Below are positions 39,503 to 50,028 of a stretch of DNA of 64,000 bases, in pieces. The notes beneath the pieces are model-generated. The model was given only the letters and a program-made list of their open reading frames with translations. It did no database searches and was not told where the DNA came from. How positions within the stretch are numbered: the first letter of the stretch is position 1; each line of letters opens with the position of its first letter. A program made the translations under genes and the position numbers. The stretch is from Tabrizicola soli (lineage in GTDB: Bacteria > Pseudomonadota > Alphaproteobacteria > Rhodobacterales > Rhodobacteraceae): assembly GCF_015999335.1 (NCBI RefSeq), contig NZ_JAEACP010000005.1:1-64000 (forward strand), given 5' to 3'.

Positions 39503-40297
39503 ATGACCACATCCGACACCGTCCTTGCCAGCCTTGACACGGGCGTGCTGCGCCTGACCCTGAACCGGCCGGACAAGCTGAATTCCTTCAACGAGGAGAT
39601 GCTCCTGGCGCTCCGCGCCCAGATCCGGCGCGCGCATGAGGACGAGGCCGTCCGCGCCGTCCTGCTGACCGGGGCGGGGCGCGGCTTCTGCGCGGGCCAG
39701 GATCTTGGCGACCGCGATCCGCGCAAGGGCGGGCCGGTCCCCGATCTCGGCCACACGCTGGAGACCTTCTACAACCCGACGCTGCGGCTGATTCGGGGGC
39801 TGGAGAAGCCGGTGATCTGCGCGGTGAACGGCGTGGCGGCGGGCGCAGGCGCGAACATCGCCTTCGCCTGCGACATCGTGCTGGCGGCAAAGTCGGCGAA
39901 GTTCATCCAGGCCTTCGCCAGGATCGGCCTGATTCCCGACGCGGGCGGCAGCTGGTCGCTGGCCCGCATCCTGGGCGAGCCGCGCGCCAAGGCGCTGGCC
40001 CTGACGGCGGAGCCGCTGCCCGCCGAAAAGGCCGCCGACTGGGGCCTGATCTGGAAGGCCGTTGAGGATGCCGAACTGATGGCCGAGGCGGCGAAGCTGG
40101 CCGGATCGCTTGCCGCCGGGCCGACGCTGGGCCTTGGCCTCACCAAGCGGCTGATCCAGGCCGCCGCGACCAACTCGCTTGACGAACAGCTCGACATGGA
40201 ACGCGATCTTCAGCAGCAGGCCGGCCGAAGCGCCGATTATGCCGAGGGCGTGACCGCCTTCCTGGACAAGCGCCCCGCAAGGTTCACCGGCAAATGA
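39503..40297 (+). CDS. paaG: 1,2-epoxyphenylacetyl-CoA isomerase
   Basis: A 264-residue crotonase that isomerises the ring epoxide to oxepin-CoA and later shifts a double bond. It is close to E. coli PaaG: L-T-L-N-R-P-D-K-L-N-S-F-N-E-E-M, then G-A-G-R-G-F-C-A-G-Q-D-L-G-D-R. Further blocks are K-P-V-I-C-A-V-N-G-V-A-A-G-A-G-A-N and G-L-I-P-D-A-G-G-S-W, and it ends A-G-R-S-A-D-Y-A-E-G-V-T-A-F-L. GGGGAG lies before ATG 39503; an in-frame upstream ATG lies inside the operator palindrome and is unlikely. First gene of paaG-I-K. Confidence 0.95.
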   Translation: MTTSDTVLASLDTGVLRLTLNRPDKLNSFNEEMLLALRAQIRRAHEDEAVRAVLLTGAGRGFCAGQDLGDRDPRKGGPVPDLGHTLETFYNPTLRLIRGLEKPVICAVNGVAAGAGANIAFACDIVLAAKSAKFIQAFARIGLIPDAGGSWSLARILGEPRAKALALTAEPLPAEKAADWGLIWKAVEDAELMAEAAKLAGSLAAGPTLGLGLTKRLIQAAATNSLDEQLDMERDLQQQAGRSADYAEGVTAFLDKRPARFTGK

Positions 40298-40743
40298 AAC
40301 CTGTCGCGCAGATGACCCCGCAGGAGCTGGCCGAAGCCTCGGCCAAGGCGCTCTGGAACGACGATTCGGCCAGCCAGCGGCTGGGGATGGTGATGGACCA
40401 TCTCGCCCCCGGCGAGGCCACGCTGTCGATGACCGTGACCGAGGCCATGTCGAACGGCCACGGCACCTGCCACGGCGGCTATATCTTCACCCTCGCCGAC
40501 AGCGCCTTCGCCTTCGCCTGCAACGGCTACAACCAGCGCACGGTCGGGCAACATGCCTCGATCACCTATCTCGCGCCCGGCCGTGTGGGCGACCGGCTGA
40601 CCGCCGCCTGCCGCGAGGTGTCGCGCCAGGGCCGGTCGGGCGTCTACGACGTCCGCGTCACCAATCAGGACGGGGTGCATGTCGCGGAATTCCGCGGCCT
40701 GTCGCGCACCGTCAAGGGCACCCATCTTCCGGTCGACGGCTGA
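40294..40743 (+). CDS. paaI: Hydroxyphenylacetyl-CoA thioesterase
   Basis: A 149-residue hotdog-fold thioesterase that releases CoA from dead-end phenylacetyl-CoA derivatives. It has G-H-G-T-C-H-G-G-Y-I-F-T-L-A-D-S-A-F-A, with the catalytic Asp in L-A-D. A C-terminal R-S-G-V-Y-D-V-R-V-T-N-Q-D-G follows. Its ATG overlaps the paaG stop by four bases, so translation is coupled. Confidence 0.94.
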   Translation: MKPVAQMTPQELAEASAKALWNDDSASQRLGMVMDHLAPGEATLSMTVTEAMSNGHGTCHGGYIFTLADSAFAFACNGYNQRTVGQHASITYLAPGRVGDRLTAACREVSRQGRSGVYDVRVTNQDGVHVAEFRGLSRTVKGTHLPVDG

Positions 40744-40773
40744 CCGGCGTAGCTATTTCCCGAGGGAGGAACC

Positions 40774-42084
40774 ATGGAAGATCTTACCCCCCGCAAGCAG
40801 GACCTGGACCCGATCGAGATCGCCTCGCGCGACGAGATCGAGGCCCTGCAGTTCCACCGCATGAAGCGGTCGCTGAAACACGCCTACGAGAACTCGCCCT
40901 TCTACCGCAACCGCTTCATCGAGCATGACGTCCATCCCGAAGAACTGAAGACGCTGAAGGACATCGCCAAGTTCCCCTTCACCTACAAGCAGGACCTGCG
41001 CGAGACCTACCCCTTCGGCATGTTCGCCGTTCCCCGGTCGAAACTGGTCCGCGTGCATGGTTCATCCGGCACCACGGGCAAGCCGACGGTGGTGGGCTAT
41101 ACCGCGGGTGACATCGACGTCTGGGCCAACCTGATCGCGCGCTCGATCCGCGCCGCCGGCGGCCGTCCCGGCGACATGCTGCACAATGCCTATGGCTATG
41201 GCCTCTTCACCGGCGGCCTCGGCGCTCATTACGGGGCGGAACGGCTGGGCTGCACGGTCGTCCCGATCTCGGGCGGGCAGACCGAGCGCCAGGTCTCGCT
41301 GATCTCGGACTTCCAGCCGCAGATCATCATGGTCACGCCCAGCTACATGCTGTCGATCCTGGACGAGTTCCGCCGCCAGGGCCTCGACCCGCGGCAATCC
41401 TCGCTGAAGGTCGGCATCTTCGGGGCCGAACCCTGGACCAACGCGATGCGGCAGGAGATCGAGGAGGCGTTCGACATGCACGCCGTGGACATCTACGGCC
41501 TGTCGGAAGTCATGGGCCCCGGCGTGGCGCAGGAATGCGTGGAGACCAAGGACGGGCTGCACATCTGGGAGGACCACTTCTACCCCGAGATCATCGACCC
41601 GGTGACGGGCGAGGTGCTGCCGGATGGCGAGATGGGCGAGCTGGTCTTCACCACGCTGACCAAGGAAGGCCTGCCGATGGTGCGCTACCGCACCCGGGAC
41701 CTGACCCGTCTGCTGCCCGGCACCGCCCGCAGCATGCGGCGGATCGAGAAGATCACCGGCCGCAGCGACGACATGATCATCCTGCGCGGCGTCAACGTCT
41801 TCCCGACCCAGATCGAGGAGCAGATCCTGAAATGCCGCGGCCTCGCCCCGCATTTCCAGATCGAACTCGCGCGGGAGGGGCGCATGGACAACATGACCGT
41901 CCATGTCGAATGCACCGCCGACATGGTGGACGCCGATGCCCGCGCCAGGTCGGCAAAAGAGCTTGCGCATCACATCAAGGCCATCGTCGGTGTCTCCACG
42001 CGCATCAACGTGACCGATCCGAATGCGATTGCCCGTTCCGAAGGCAAGGCCAAGCGCGTCGTGGACAATCGCCCGAAAGGCTGA
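40774..42084 (+). CDS. paaK: Phenylacetate-CoA ligase
   Basis: The first enzyme of the pathway, activating phenylacetate to phenylacetyl-CoA with ATP. The 436-residue protein has the ATP-binding motif S-S-G-T-T-G-K-P-T at 97-105. It also has N-A-Y-G-Y-G-L-F-T-G-G-L-G, then I-Y-G-L-S-E-V-M-G-P-G-V, Y-R-T-R-D-L-T-R and G-R-S-D-D-M-I-I-L-R-G-V-N-V-F-P. The last is the hinge motif of the adenylating superfamily in PaaK. GGGAGG precedes the ATG. Last structural gene of paaG-I-K. Confidence 0.96.
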   Translation: MEDLTPRKQDLDPIEIASRDEIEALQFHRMKRSLKHAYENSPFYRNRFIEHDVHPEELKTLKDIAKFPFTYKQDLRETYPFGMFAVPRSKLVRVHGSSGTTGKPTVVGYTAGDIDVWANLIARSIRAAGGRPGDMLHNAYGYGLFTGGLGAHYGAERLGCTVVPISGGQTERQVSLISDFQPQIIMVTPSYMLSILDEFRRQGLDPRQSSLKVGIFGAEPWTNAMRQEIEEAFDMHAVDIYGLSEVMGPGVAQECVETKDGLHIWEDHFYPEIIDPVTGEVLPDGEMGELVFTTLTKEGLPMVRYRTRDLTRLLPGTARSMRRIEKITGRSDDMIILRGVNVFPTQIEEQILKCRGLAPHFQIELAREGRMDNMTVHVECTADMVDADARARSAKELAHHIKAIVGVSTRINVTDPNAIARSEGKAKRVVDNRPKG

Positions 42085-42096
42085 CCGTCCGGTCAG
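42081..42096. promoter_or_regulatory. Putative PaaR operator 2 (upstream of paaR)
   Basis: CTGACCGTCCGGTCAG, a palindrome with 7-base arms CTGACCG/CGGTCAG. It overlaps the last codons of paaK and the -35 of the predicted paaR promoter, so binding would block transcription of paaR (autoregulation). Confidence 0.7.
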
Positions 42097-42124
42097 TGAC
42101 ACAATCATATGCTTGCTTTAGAAG
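42096..42124 (+). promoter_or_regulatory. Predicted paaR promoter
   Basis: GTGACA (42096-42101), 17-base spacer, TAGAAG (42119-42124). The -35 matches the consensus at five of six bases and touches the operator palindrome. Confidence 0.55.
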
Positions 42125-42142
42125 GGGCAGCGATGCCCCTTC
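42121..42142. other. GNRA-capped hairpin between paaK and paaR
   Basis: Perfect 9-bp stem GAAGGGGCA/TGCCCCTTC with the loop GCGA. No U-tract follows. It may end paaGIK transcripts or form the start of the paaR leader. Confidence 0.5.
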
Positions 42143-42169
42143 GACATTGGCAGCGTCAGGAATAACATC

Positions 42170-42769
42170 ATGGCTCGGACACGGGCAGCAGATTTCGAGG
42201 AAAAGCAGCGCGGCATTCTGGACAAGGCGGCCCAGGTCTTTGCGGAACAGGGGATGGAGAAGGCCTCCATGTCCCAGATCGCAAGCGTCGCCCAGGTGTC
42301 GAAGGCGCTGCTGTACCACTATTATCCCAGCAAGGATGCGCTGATCTTCGCGATCATCATCACCCATCTGGAAGGCCTGGACGCAGCCATCGAGGAGGCC
42401 GACGATCCTACGCTCCCGCCCGAGCAGCGCCTGCGCAAGCTGGTGGGCACGGTGCTGGAGAATTACCGGGGCGCGGACAATCAGCACAAGGTGCAGTTGA
42501 ACGCGACCGCAGCCCTGTCGGATGAGCAGAAGGCCGAGATCATGGCGCTGGAACGCAGCATCGTGCGGCGGTTCTCTACCGTGCTGGACCAGGTCAAGCC
42601 GGGGCTGAACACCAGGGAGCGGCCGCTTCTGATGCCGGTGACCATGTCGCTTTTCGGCATGATGAACTGGGTCTACATGTGGTTCAAGGACGGCGGCCGG
42701 ATCAGCCGCGAGGATTATGCCGACGTGGCGACGACGCTGATCCTGGAAGGGATCAAATCCGTCCGTTGA
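42170..42769 (+). CDS. paaR: TetR-family regulator, probable phenylacetate repressor PaaR
   Basis: A 199-residue TetR protein. The N-terminal helix-turn-helix has I-L-D-K-A-A-Q-V-F-A-E-Q-G-M, then M-S-Q-I-A-S-V-A-Q-V-S-K-A-L-L-Y-H-Y-Y-P-S-K-D-A-L. The C-terminal ligand domain resembles TetR_C_33-type regulators. TetR-type PaaR proteins repress paa operons and respond to phenylacetyl-CoA; assignment here rests on position after paaK and the repeated palindromes. It has its own predicted promoter. Its 3' end overlaps convergent paaY by 17 bases. Confidence 0.85.
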   Translation: MARTRAADFEEKQRGILDKAAQVFAEQGMEKASMSQIASVAQVSKALLYHYYPSKDALIFAIIITHLEGLDAAIEEADDPTLPPEQRLRKLVGTVLENYRGADNQHKVQLNATAALSDEQKAEIMALERSIVRRFSTVLDQVKPGLNTRERPLLMPVTMSLFGMMNWVYMWFKDGGRISREDYADVATTLILEGIKSVR

Positions 42770-43366
42770 GGCCCGCCAGAACCTTCGGGTCATAGGCCGG
42801 CGCCTCGGCGCGCCTGCGATCCGGCTCGGGCGCGGTCAGGGGCGTGACGGGGCGCAGTTTCTCCGGCGCCTCCAGGGCAAGGCGCTGATAGATAGCGGTG
42901 CCCTGCGATTTCCAGGCGATCTCGTCGTCGGACAGTTCCCGCAGCACCTTGGCCGGCGACCCCACCGCCAGGCTGCGCGGCGGGATCACCGCCCCCGCCT
43001 TCACGAAGGCCAGCGCCGCGATGATCGAGTTCTCGCCCACCATCGCCTCGTCCATCACCACGGCGTTCATCCCGACCATGGCATTGCGGCCGATCCGGCA
43101 GCCATGCAGCACCGCGCCGTGGCCGATATGGCCGGCTTCCTCGATCACCACATCCTTGCCGGGGAAGGCATGGACGACGCAGGTCTCCTGCAGGTTGCTG
43201 CCCCTCTCCATCACGATGCGGCCGAAGTCGCCGCGCAGCACGGCACCGGGGCCGACATAGCAGGCCGGGCCGATCAGCACGTCGCCGATCACCACGGCCT
43301 CCGGATGGACGAAGGCCGTGGGGTCGATCACCGGGACGATGCCGTCCCAGCTGTAGATGCGCCGGG

Positions 43367-43370
<4 letters not shown>
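42753..43370 (-). CDS. paaY: Phenylacetic acid degradation protein PaaY (hexapeptide-repeat, gamma-carbonic-anhydrase fold)
   Basis: A 205-residue left-handed beta-helix protein. Hexapeptide repeats run from I-D-P-T-A-F-V-H-P-E-A-V-V-I-G-D to V-G-S-P-A-K-V-L. Histidines in the zinc-binding pattern fall in V-V-H-A-F-P and H-I-G-H-G-A-V-L-H-G-C. PaaY acts as a thioesterase that relieves inhibition by ring-hydroxylated CoA side products. The start is GTG at 43370, overlapping the paaZ stop (GTGA). Last gene of the paaJ-to-paaY operon. Confidence 0.9.
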
Positions 43371-45445
<2,075 letters not shown>

Positions 45446-45498
45446 GGGCATATTCCTTGGTCAATGCGCGGGACGGGCCTTGCGCCCGCCCCGTCAGG

Positions 45499-46254
45499 TC
45501 AGTTCAGGCCGATCGGGCCCAGTGTCTCGGCGACCAGCGCGTCCCAGCGGGCGTGCAGGGTCTCGTTGGTCGCATGGCGCAGGCCGAACCGGGCCTGGGT
45601 CTGGTAGCGGGCCGAATTGGCGATGCCGAAGGTCACGGCGACGCGCGGCCGCCAATAGGCGACGGCGGCCTTGGCCTCGGCCTTGCCGTCCTCGGTGGCG
45701 ACAAGCTGGTCCAGCCCCTCGATCCCCAGCGCGGCATGACGCGCCTCCCGCGGGGCGATCTCGCGGAAGACCTCGGCCAGCGGCGCATAGGAGACGCGGG
45801 TCAGCTCGGTCATCTGGACGCCGGTGGCGAGGCCCATCAGCACGTTCATCACCACCGCATCGGCCCAGCCGGTGATCGGGTAGTGGAACACCGACAGCCG
45901 CATGTCGCCCCCGGTCCGGGTCGAGCCGAAGTCGGCCTCCCGCGGCAGCCGCGCCGCCCAGTCGTGCTGGCGCTGGTAACGCGCGGTGTCGGTGCCGAAA
46001 TCGGCCATCACGGCCAGCACGCGTTCCGCATGGTTGGCCTTCTCCAGCGTGATCCGGCTGGCGGCGATCCGCTCCTTGATCCCCGGCGCGAAGTTGATCG
46101 ACGCGGCGAACCCGGCCGAGGCCGCCAACTCGCTGTCCACGAAGGAGGACATCAGCCGCAACAGTTCGCCCCGGTAGCGGGCCGGCACATTGCCCGGAGA
46201 GGTCAGGACGCCGCCCTGCGCGAGGTAGTCCTCGATGTTCATCGTCTGGGTCAT
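45499..46254 (-). CDS. Third PaaA/PaaC-family protein (PF05138) in the epoxidase operon
   Basis: A 251-residue helical protein between paaE and paaZ. It aligns with PaaA through S-E-L-A-A (PaaA S-E-I-V-G), L-E-K-A-N-H-A-E (PaaA Q-D-E-A-G-H-G-L) and S-Y-A-P-L-A-E-V-F-R-E-I (Paa[13 protein letters not shown]). The final block is P-R-E-A-R-H-A-A-L (PaaA K-E-E-S-F-H-Q-R). Thus the second ExxH iron motif is kept but the first has Lys in place of Glu, so a normal diiron site is doubtful. It differs from the true PaaC encoded at 47893-48669. A structural, maturation or protective role for the epoxidase is a guess. The chosen ATG has AGGA upstream and starts eight bases after the paaE stop. Confidence 0.8.
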   Translation of the reverse strand: MTQTMNIEDYLAQGGVLTSPGNVPARYRGELLRLMSSFVDSELAASAGFAASINFAPGIKERIAASRITLEKANHAERVLAVMADFGTDTARYQRQHDWAARLPREADFGSTRTGGDMRLSVFHYPITGWADAVVMNVLMGLATGVQMTELTRVSYAPLAEVFREIAPREARHAALGIEGLDQLVATEDGKAEAKAAVAYWRPRVAVTFGIANSARYQTQARFGLRHATNETLHARWDALVAETLGPIGLN

Positions 46255-46261
46255 CTGGTCC

Positions 46262-47338
46262 TCACTCGTCATAGGTGACGACGACCTTGTCGGTCATCGG
46301 GAAGCTCTGGCACGACAGGACGTAGCCGGCCCGCACCTCGTAATCCTCGAGCGCGTGGTTGGTCAGCATCTCGACCTCGCCCTCGATCACCTTGCAGCGG
46401 CAGGTCGAACAGACCCCGGCCTTGCAGGAATAGGGTGCGTCCAGAGCGGCCTCGATGGCGGCGTCCAGGATGCTTTGCCCCTGGCGCGGCATCTGGAAGC
46501 TGCGGGTGGTGCCGTCCAAGGTCACCGTCGCGGCGGTGGAGTTGCCGGTGCCCAGCTCGGCCTTGGTGACCGGCTTTGCCTTGGCGCGGCCCGGCTGGCC
46601 CGAGGCGAACAGCTCGAACTTGATCTGGGCATCGGTCAGCCCGTGGTCGCGCAAGGACGCGGCGATGGCCAGCATCATCGGCTCTGGCCCGCAGATGAAG
46701 GCGGTGTCGACGGACCTGGGGTCGATCCAGCCGGTGAACAGCGCCTTCATCTTCTCGGCATCGACGCGGCCGGTGAACAGGTCGATCTCCTGCGCCTCGG
46801 TTTCCAGCACATGGATCACCGAGAAGCGGCCGAGGTAGCTGTTCTTCAGGTCCTCAAGATCTTCGCGGAACATGATCGAGTTGATCGCGCGGTTGGCGTA
46901 GACCAGCGTGAAACGCGAATTCGGCTCGTCTGCCAGCACAGTCTTGATGATCGACAGGACCGGGGTGATCCCGGAGCCACCCGCGAAGCCGAGGTAGTGC
47001 TTCTCGGCGCTGGCGTCGATCGGGGTGAAGAACTTGCCCATCGGCGGCATCGCCTCGATCTCGTCGCCGGGCGCGAGGTTCTCGTTGGCCCAGGTCGAGA
47101 AGGTGCCGCCGTCGACGCGCTTGATCCCGACCTGCAGCACGCCCTCGTGCCGGCCGGCGCAGATCGAATAGGACCGGCGCAACTCCTCACCGTCGAAGGC
47201 GCGGCGGAAGGTCAGGTACTGGCCTTGGGTAAAGTCGAACAGCGCGCGGTCCTCGTCGCGCGGGGCGAGGGTCACCACCACGGCGTCGCGGGTTTCGCGG
47301 CGGACCTCGGTGACCTTCAGCGGATGAAAGCGAGACAT
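46262..47338 (-). CDS. paaE: 1,2-phenylacetyl-CoA epoxidase subunit PaaE (reductase)
   Basis: A 358-residue NADPH-dependent reductase feeding electrons to the PaaAC diiron site. The N-terminal FAD domain has R-R-S-Y-S-I-C-A, the NADPH domain G-F-A-G-G-S-G-I-T-P-V-L-S-I-I, and the C-terminal plant-type ferredoxin domain (about 270-358) S-C-K-A-G-V-C-S-T-C-R plus V-L-S-C-Q. The second of two adjacent ATGs (47338) is better spaced from GGGAGG. Confidence 0.96.
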   Translation of the reverse strand: MSRFHPLKVTEVRRETRDAVVVTLAPRDEDRALFDFTQGQYLTFRRAFDGEELRRSYSICAGRHEGVLQVGIKRVDGGTFSTWANENLAPGDEIEAMPPMGKFFTPIDASAEKHYLGFAGGSGITPVLSIIKTVLADEPNSRFTLVYANRAINSIMFREDLEDLKNSYLGRFSVIHVLETEAQEIDLFTGRVDAEKMKALFTGWIDPRSVDTAFICGPEPMMLAIAASLRDHGLTDAQIKFELFASGQPGRAKAKPVTKAELGTGNSTAATVTLDGTTRSFQMPRQGQSILDAAIEAALDAPYSCKAGVCSTCRCKVIEGEVEMLTNHALEDYEVRAGYVLSCQSFPMTDKVVVTYDE

Positions 47339-47363
47339 CATGTCCTCCCGGTCGGGCGCATCC

Positions 47364-47888
47364 TCAGATGCATTTGAAATAGTCGAAGGGTTCCAGGCAG
47401 TCGGTGCAGCGGTAACTTGCCTTGCAGGGGGTCGAGCCGAACTGGCTGACCTTCTCGGTCTTGGCCGACCCGCAGCGCGGGCAGGCGATCACCAGGTTCG
47501 AGGTCCCGGCCAGCCGGGCCACCCGGCCGGCAAGGCGCCCGTCGGCGGCGGTGCCGTCCACCGGCGGGGCAATGCCGTAGGCGCGCAGCTTCTCGCGGCC
47601 CTCAGTGGTGATCCAGTCGGTCGTCCAAGGGGGGGAAAGCTGGCGTTCCAGCCGCAGCTTCTGGATCCCCTTGGCGCGCAGCGCGGCCTCGATGTCCAAG
47701 TTGATCACGCTGGTCGCGGGGCAGCCGGAATAGGTGGGCGTGACCGTGACGACCAGCGTGTCATCCTGCCATTCCACCTCCCGGATGATGCCCAGGTCGG
47801 TCAGGCTGATCACCGGGATTTCCGGGTCCGGCACCTGGGAAAGCCAGTGCCGGACCGTCTCCAGATCGGGAAGCGCCGCGCCGGTCAT
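47364..47888 (-). CDS. paaD: 1,2-phenylacetyl-CoA epoxidase subunit PaaD (maturation factor)
   Basis: A 174-residue protein related to the MIP18/SufT family and thought to help mature the iron centres of the epoxidase. The N-terminal domain has D-P-E-I-P-V-I-S-L-T-D-L-G-I and P-T-Y-S-G-C-P-A-T, with its conserved Cys. The C-terminal zinc-ribbon-like part has C-P-R-C-G-S and Y-R-C-T-D-C-L-E-P-F. It lies four bases after paaC. Confidence 0.95.
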   Translation of the reverse strand: MTGAALPDLETVRHWLSQVPDPEIPVISLTDLGIIREVEWQDDTLVVTVTPTYSGCPATSVINLDIEAALRAKGIQKLRLERQLSPPWTTDWITTEGREKLRAYGIAPPVDGTAADGRLAGRVARLAGTSNLVIACPRCGSAKTEKVSQFGSTPCKASYRCTDCLEPFDYFKCI

Positions 47889-47892
47889 GGGC

Positions 47893-48669
47893 TTACCAGG
47901 TGCCGCCCGGATAGGCGCGCTGCAGGAACTGCATGTCGGCCAGGATGAAGCCGAGCGCCTCGGTATGCCGGCCGGCCTTGCCGCCCCTGTGCTGGAAGGT
48001 GCCCTCGGGCAGCGAGAGCGTCGCCTCGGCCATCACCTCGGCCACAGTGCGGTCCCATGCGGCTTTCAGGCTTTCCGGCGCAGGCGCAATCCCCGCCGCG
48101 ACCACGGCCTGATCCACCGCATCGGCCATGAACAACTCGCCCGTATAGGGCCAGAGCACGTTCAGCGCCTTCTGCATCCGGGCGCGGCTTTCCTCGGTCC
48201 CGTCGCCCAGACGGATCACCAGATCGGCCAAGCGTTCCAGGTGGTAGGCCACTTCCTTCGCCGCCTTGGCCGCGATTTCCGCCACGCGCGGGTCGCTGGA
48301 CTTCTGCAGCGCGCGCAGAAGCTCCATGTGCCAGGCATCGAACAGGAACTGGCGCATCAGCGTCTGGCCGAAGTCGCCGTTCGGGCGCTCGACCAGCAGC
48401 ACGTTGCGGAACTGCGCCGCATCGCGCAGGTATGCCAGCTTGTCTGCGGTCCGGCCCTTGCCCTCGACCTCGCCGGCGAGACCCAGCCAAAGCTGCGTCT
48501 GCCCGATCAGGTCCAGCGCGGTGTTTGCCAGCGCGATATCCTCTTCCAGCACGGGGCTGTGCCCGCACCATTCCGAGACCCGGTGCCCCAGCACCAGGCA
48601 ATTGTCGCCCAACCGGCAGAGCCAGTCGAAATAGGCGGCCTGATCGACCGCAATGTCAGCGGTCGCCAT
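47893..48669 (-). CDS. paaC: 1,2-phenylacetyl-CoA epoxidase subunit PaaC
   Basis: A 258-residue structural subunit of the epoxidase, paralogous to PaaA but catalytically inactive in known systems. It has R-L-G-D-N-C-L-V-L-G-H-R-V-S-E-W-C-G-H, then L-E-E-D-I-A-L-A-N-T-A-L-D-L-I-G-Q. Later blocks are F-L-F-D-A-W-H and E-V-A-Y-H-L-E-R. Its ATG overlaps the paaB TGA (TGATG), so the two are coupled. Confidence 0.95.
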   Translation of the reverse strand: MATADIAVDQAAYFDWLCRLGDNCLVLGHRVSEWCGHSPVLEEDIALANTALDLIGQTQLWLGLAGEVEGKGRTADKLAYLRDAAQFRNVLLVERPNGDFGQTLMRQFLFDAWHMELLRALQKSSDPRVAEIAAKAAKEVAYHLERLADLVIRLGDGTEESRARMQKALNVLWPYTGELFMADAVDQAVVAAGIAPAPESLKAAWDRTVAEVMAEATLSLPEGTFQHRGGKAGRHTEALGFILADMQFLQRAYPGGTW

Positions 48670-48953
48670 CACATGTGCCCCACTTCGGCCGGGATGTCGA
48701 AGAAGGTCGGGTGACGGTAGATCTTGGAGTTCGAGGGCTCGAACAGCGGGCCTTTCTCGGACGGGGCCGAGGCGGTGATCTCGTTCGACTTCACGACCCA
48801 GATCGACACGCCCTCGTTGCGGCGGGTGTAGACGTCGCGGGCATTGCAGATCGCCATCTCGGCGTCGGGGGCGTGCAGGCTGCCGACATGGCGGTGGTTC
48901 AGGCCATGCTGGCCGCGGATGAAGACTTCCCACAGGGGCCATTCGCTGGACAT
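48669..48953 (-). CDS. paaB: 1,2-phenylacetyl-CoA epoxidase subunit PaaB
   Basis: A 94-residue small subunit that bridges PaaAC units. The sequence W-P-L-W-E-V-F-I-R-G-Q-H-G-L-N-H-R-H-V-G-S-L-H is nearly invariant in the family, as are A-R-D-V-Y-T-R-R-N-E-G and I-W-V-V-K-S. GGGAGGAG lies before the ATG. Confidence 0.97.
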   Translation of the reverse strand: MSSEWPLWEVFIRGQHGLNHRHVGSLHAPDAEMAICNARDVYTRRNEGVSIWVVKSNEITASAPSEKGPLFEPSNSKIYRHPTFFDIPAEVGHM

Positions 48954-49013
48954 CGGTATCTCCTCCCGGAGGTTGAAGGGTGGGGGCGGGCAATGCGCCC
49001 GCCCGGAAATGGG

Positions 49014-50015
49014 TTACTCGGCAGCCACGCGGGCGGCGGCGCGGCGGGCGTCCTGCTTCTTGGCATGCGCCATCAGACCCTCGCGGAACCAGGCGCCGTC
49101 TTCCCAGGCGGTGACACGGGCCTCCATCCGCTCGACGTTGCAGGGGCCGTTGCCATTGATGACGTCGAAGAACTCGTTCCAGTCGGGCTCGCTGAAATCA
49201 TACCCACCCTTCGCCTCGTTCCACTTCAGGTTCGGGTCGGGGATGGTCAGGCCCAGGTATTCGGCCTGCGGCACGGTCTGGTCGACGAACTTCTGGCGCA
49301 GCTCGTCATTGGTGTTGATCTTGATCTTCCACTGCATCGACTGCGCGGAATGGACCGAGTCCTTGTCCGACGGGCCGAACATCATCAGCGACGGATACCA
49401 GAAGCGGTTCAGCGCATCCTGCGCCATCTCCTTCTGCTCGTGCGTACCCTGCAGGCACATCTTCAGCAGGATGTCGTAGCCCTGGCGCTGGTGGAACGAC
49501 TCTTCCTTGCAGATCCGGATCATCGCGCGGCTGTAGGGACCGTAAGAGGTCTTCTGCAGCTGCACCTGGTTCATGATCGCCGCGCCGTCGACCAGCCAGC
49601 CGACAGTGCCGATGTCGGCCCAGTTCAGCGTCGGATAGTTGAAGATCGACGAGTATTTCATCTTGCCATTGTGCAGCAGCGCCAGCAGCTCATCCCGGCT
49701 CACGCCCAGCGTCTCGGCGGCGGAGTAGAGGTAGAGCCCATGCCCCGCCTCGTCCTGCACCTTGGCCAGAAGGATCGCCTTGCGCTCCAGCGTCGGGGCG
49801 CGGGTGATCCAGTTGCCTTCGGGCAGCTGGCCGACGATCTCGCTGTGCGCATGCTGGCCGATCTGGCGGATCAGCGTCTTGCGATAGCCCTCCGGCATCC
49901 ATTCCTTGGGCTCGATCTTCTCGCCCCGGTCGATGCGGTCCTGGAAGACGCGTTCCTGCTCGCTCATCTCCTCGCGGGACTTGGCGCCTTCGGCCTTGAC
50001 CATCTGTGCATACAT
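49014..50015 (-). CDS. paaA: 1,2-phenylacetyl-CoA epoxidase subunit PaaA (catalytic)
   Basis: The diiron oxygenase subunit, 333 residues, which epoxidises the ring of phenylacetyl-CoA. Iron-ligand segments are intact: [19 protein letters not shown] (ExxH) and [12 protein letters not shown] (ExxH). The C-terminal part includes [12 protein letters not shown] 50015 has GGGAGG upstream; the gene begins 13 bases after paaJ. Confidence 0.97.
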   Translation of the reverse strand: MYAQMVKAEGAKSREEMSEQERVFQDRIDRGEKIEPKEWMPEGYRKTLIRQIGQHAHSEIVGQLPEGNWITRAPTLERKAILLAKVQDEAGHGLYLYSAAETLGVSRDELLALLHNGKMKYSSIFNYPTLNWADIGTVGWLVDGAAIMNQVQLQKTSYGPYSRAMIRICKEESFHQRQGYDILLKMCLQGTHEQKEMAQDALNRFWYPSLMMFGPSDKDSVHSAQSMQWKIKINTNDELRQKFVDQTVPQAEYLGLTIPDPNLKWNEAKGGYDFSEPDWNEFFDVINGNGPCNVERMEARVTAWEDGAWFREGLMAHAKKQDARRAAARVAAE

Positions 50016-50028
50016 GGTGGGTCCTCCC

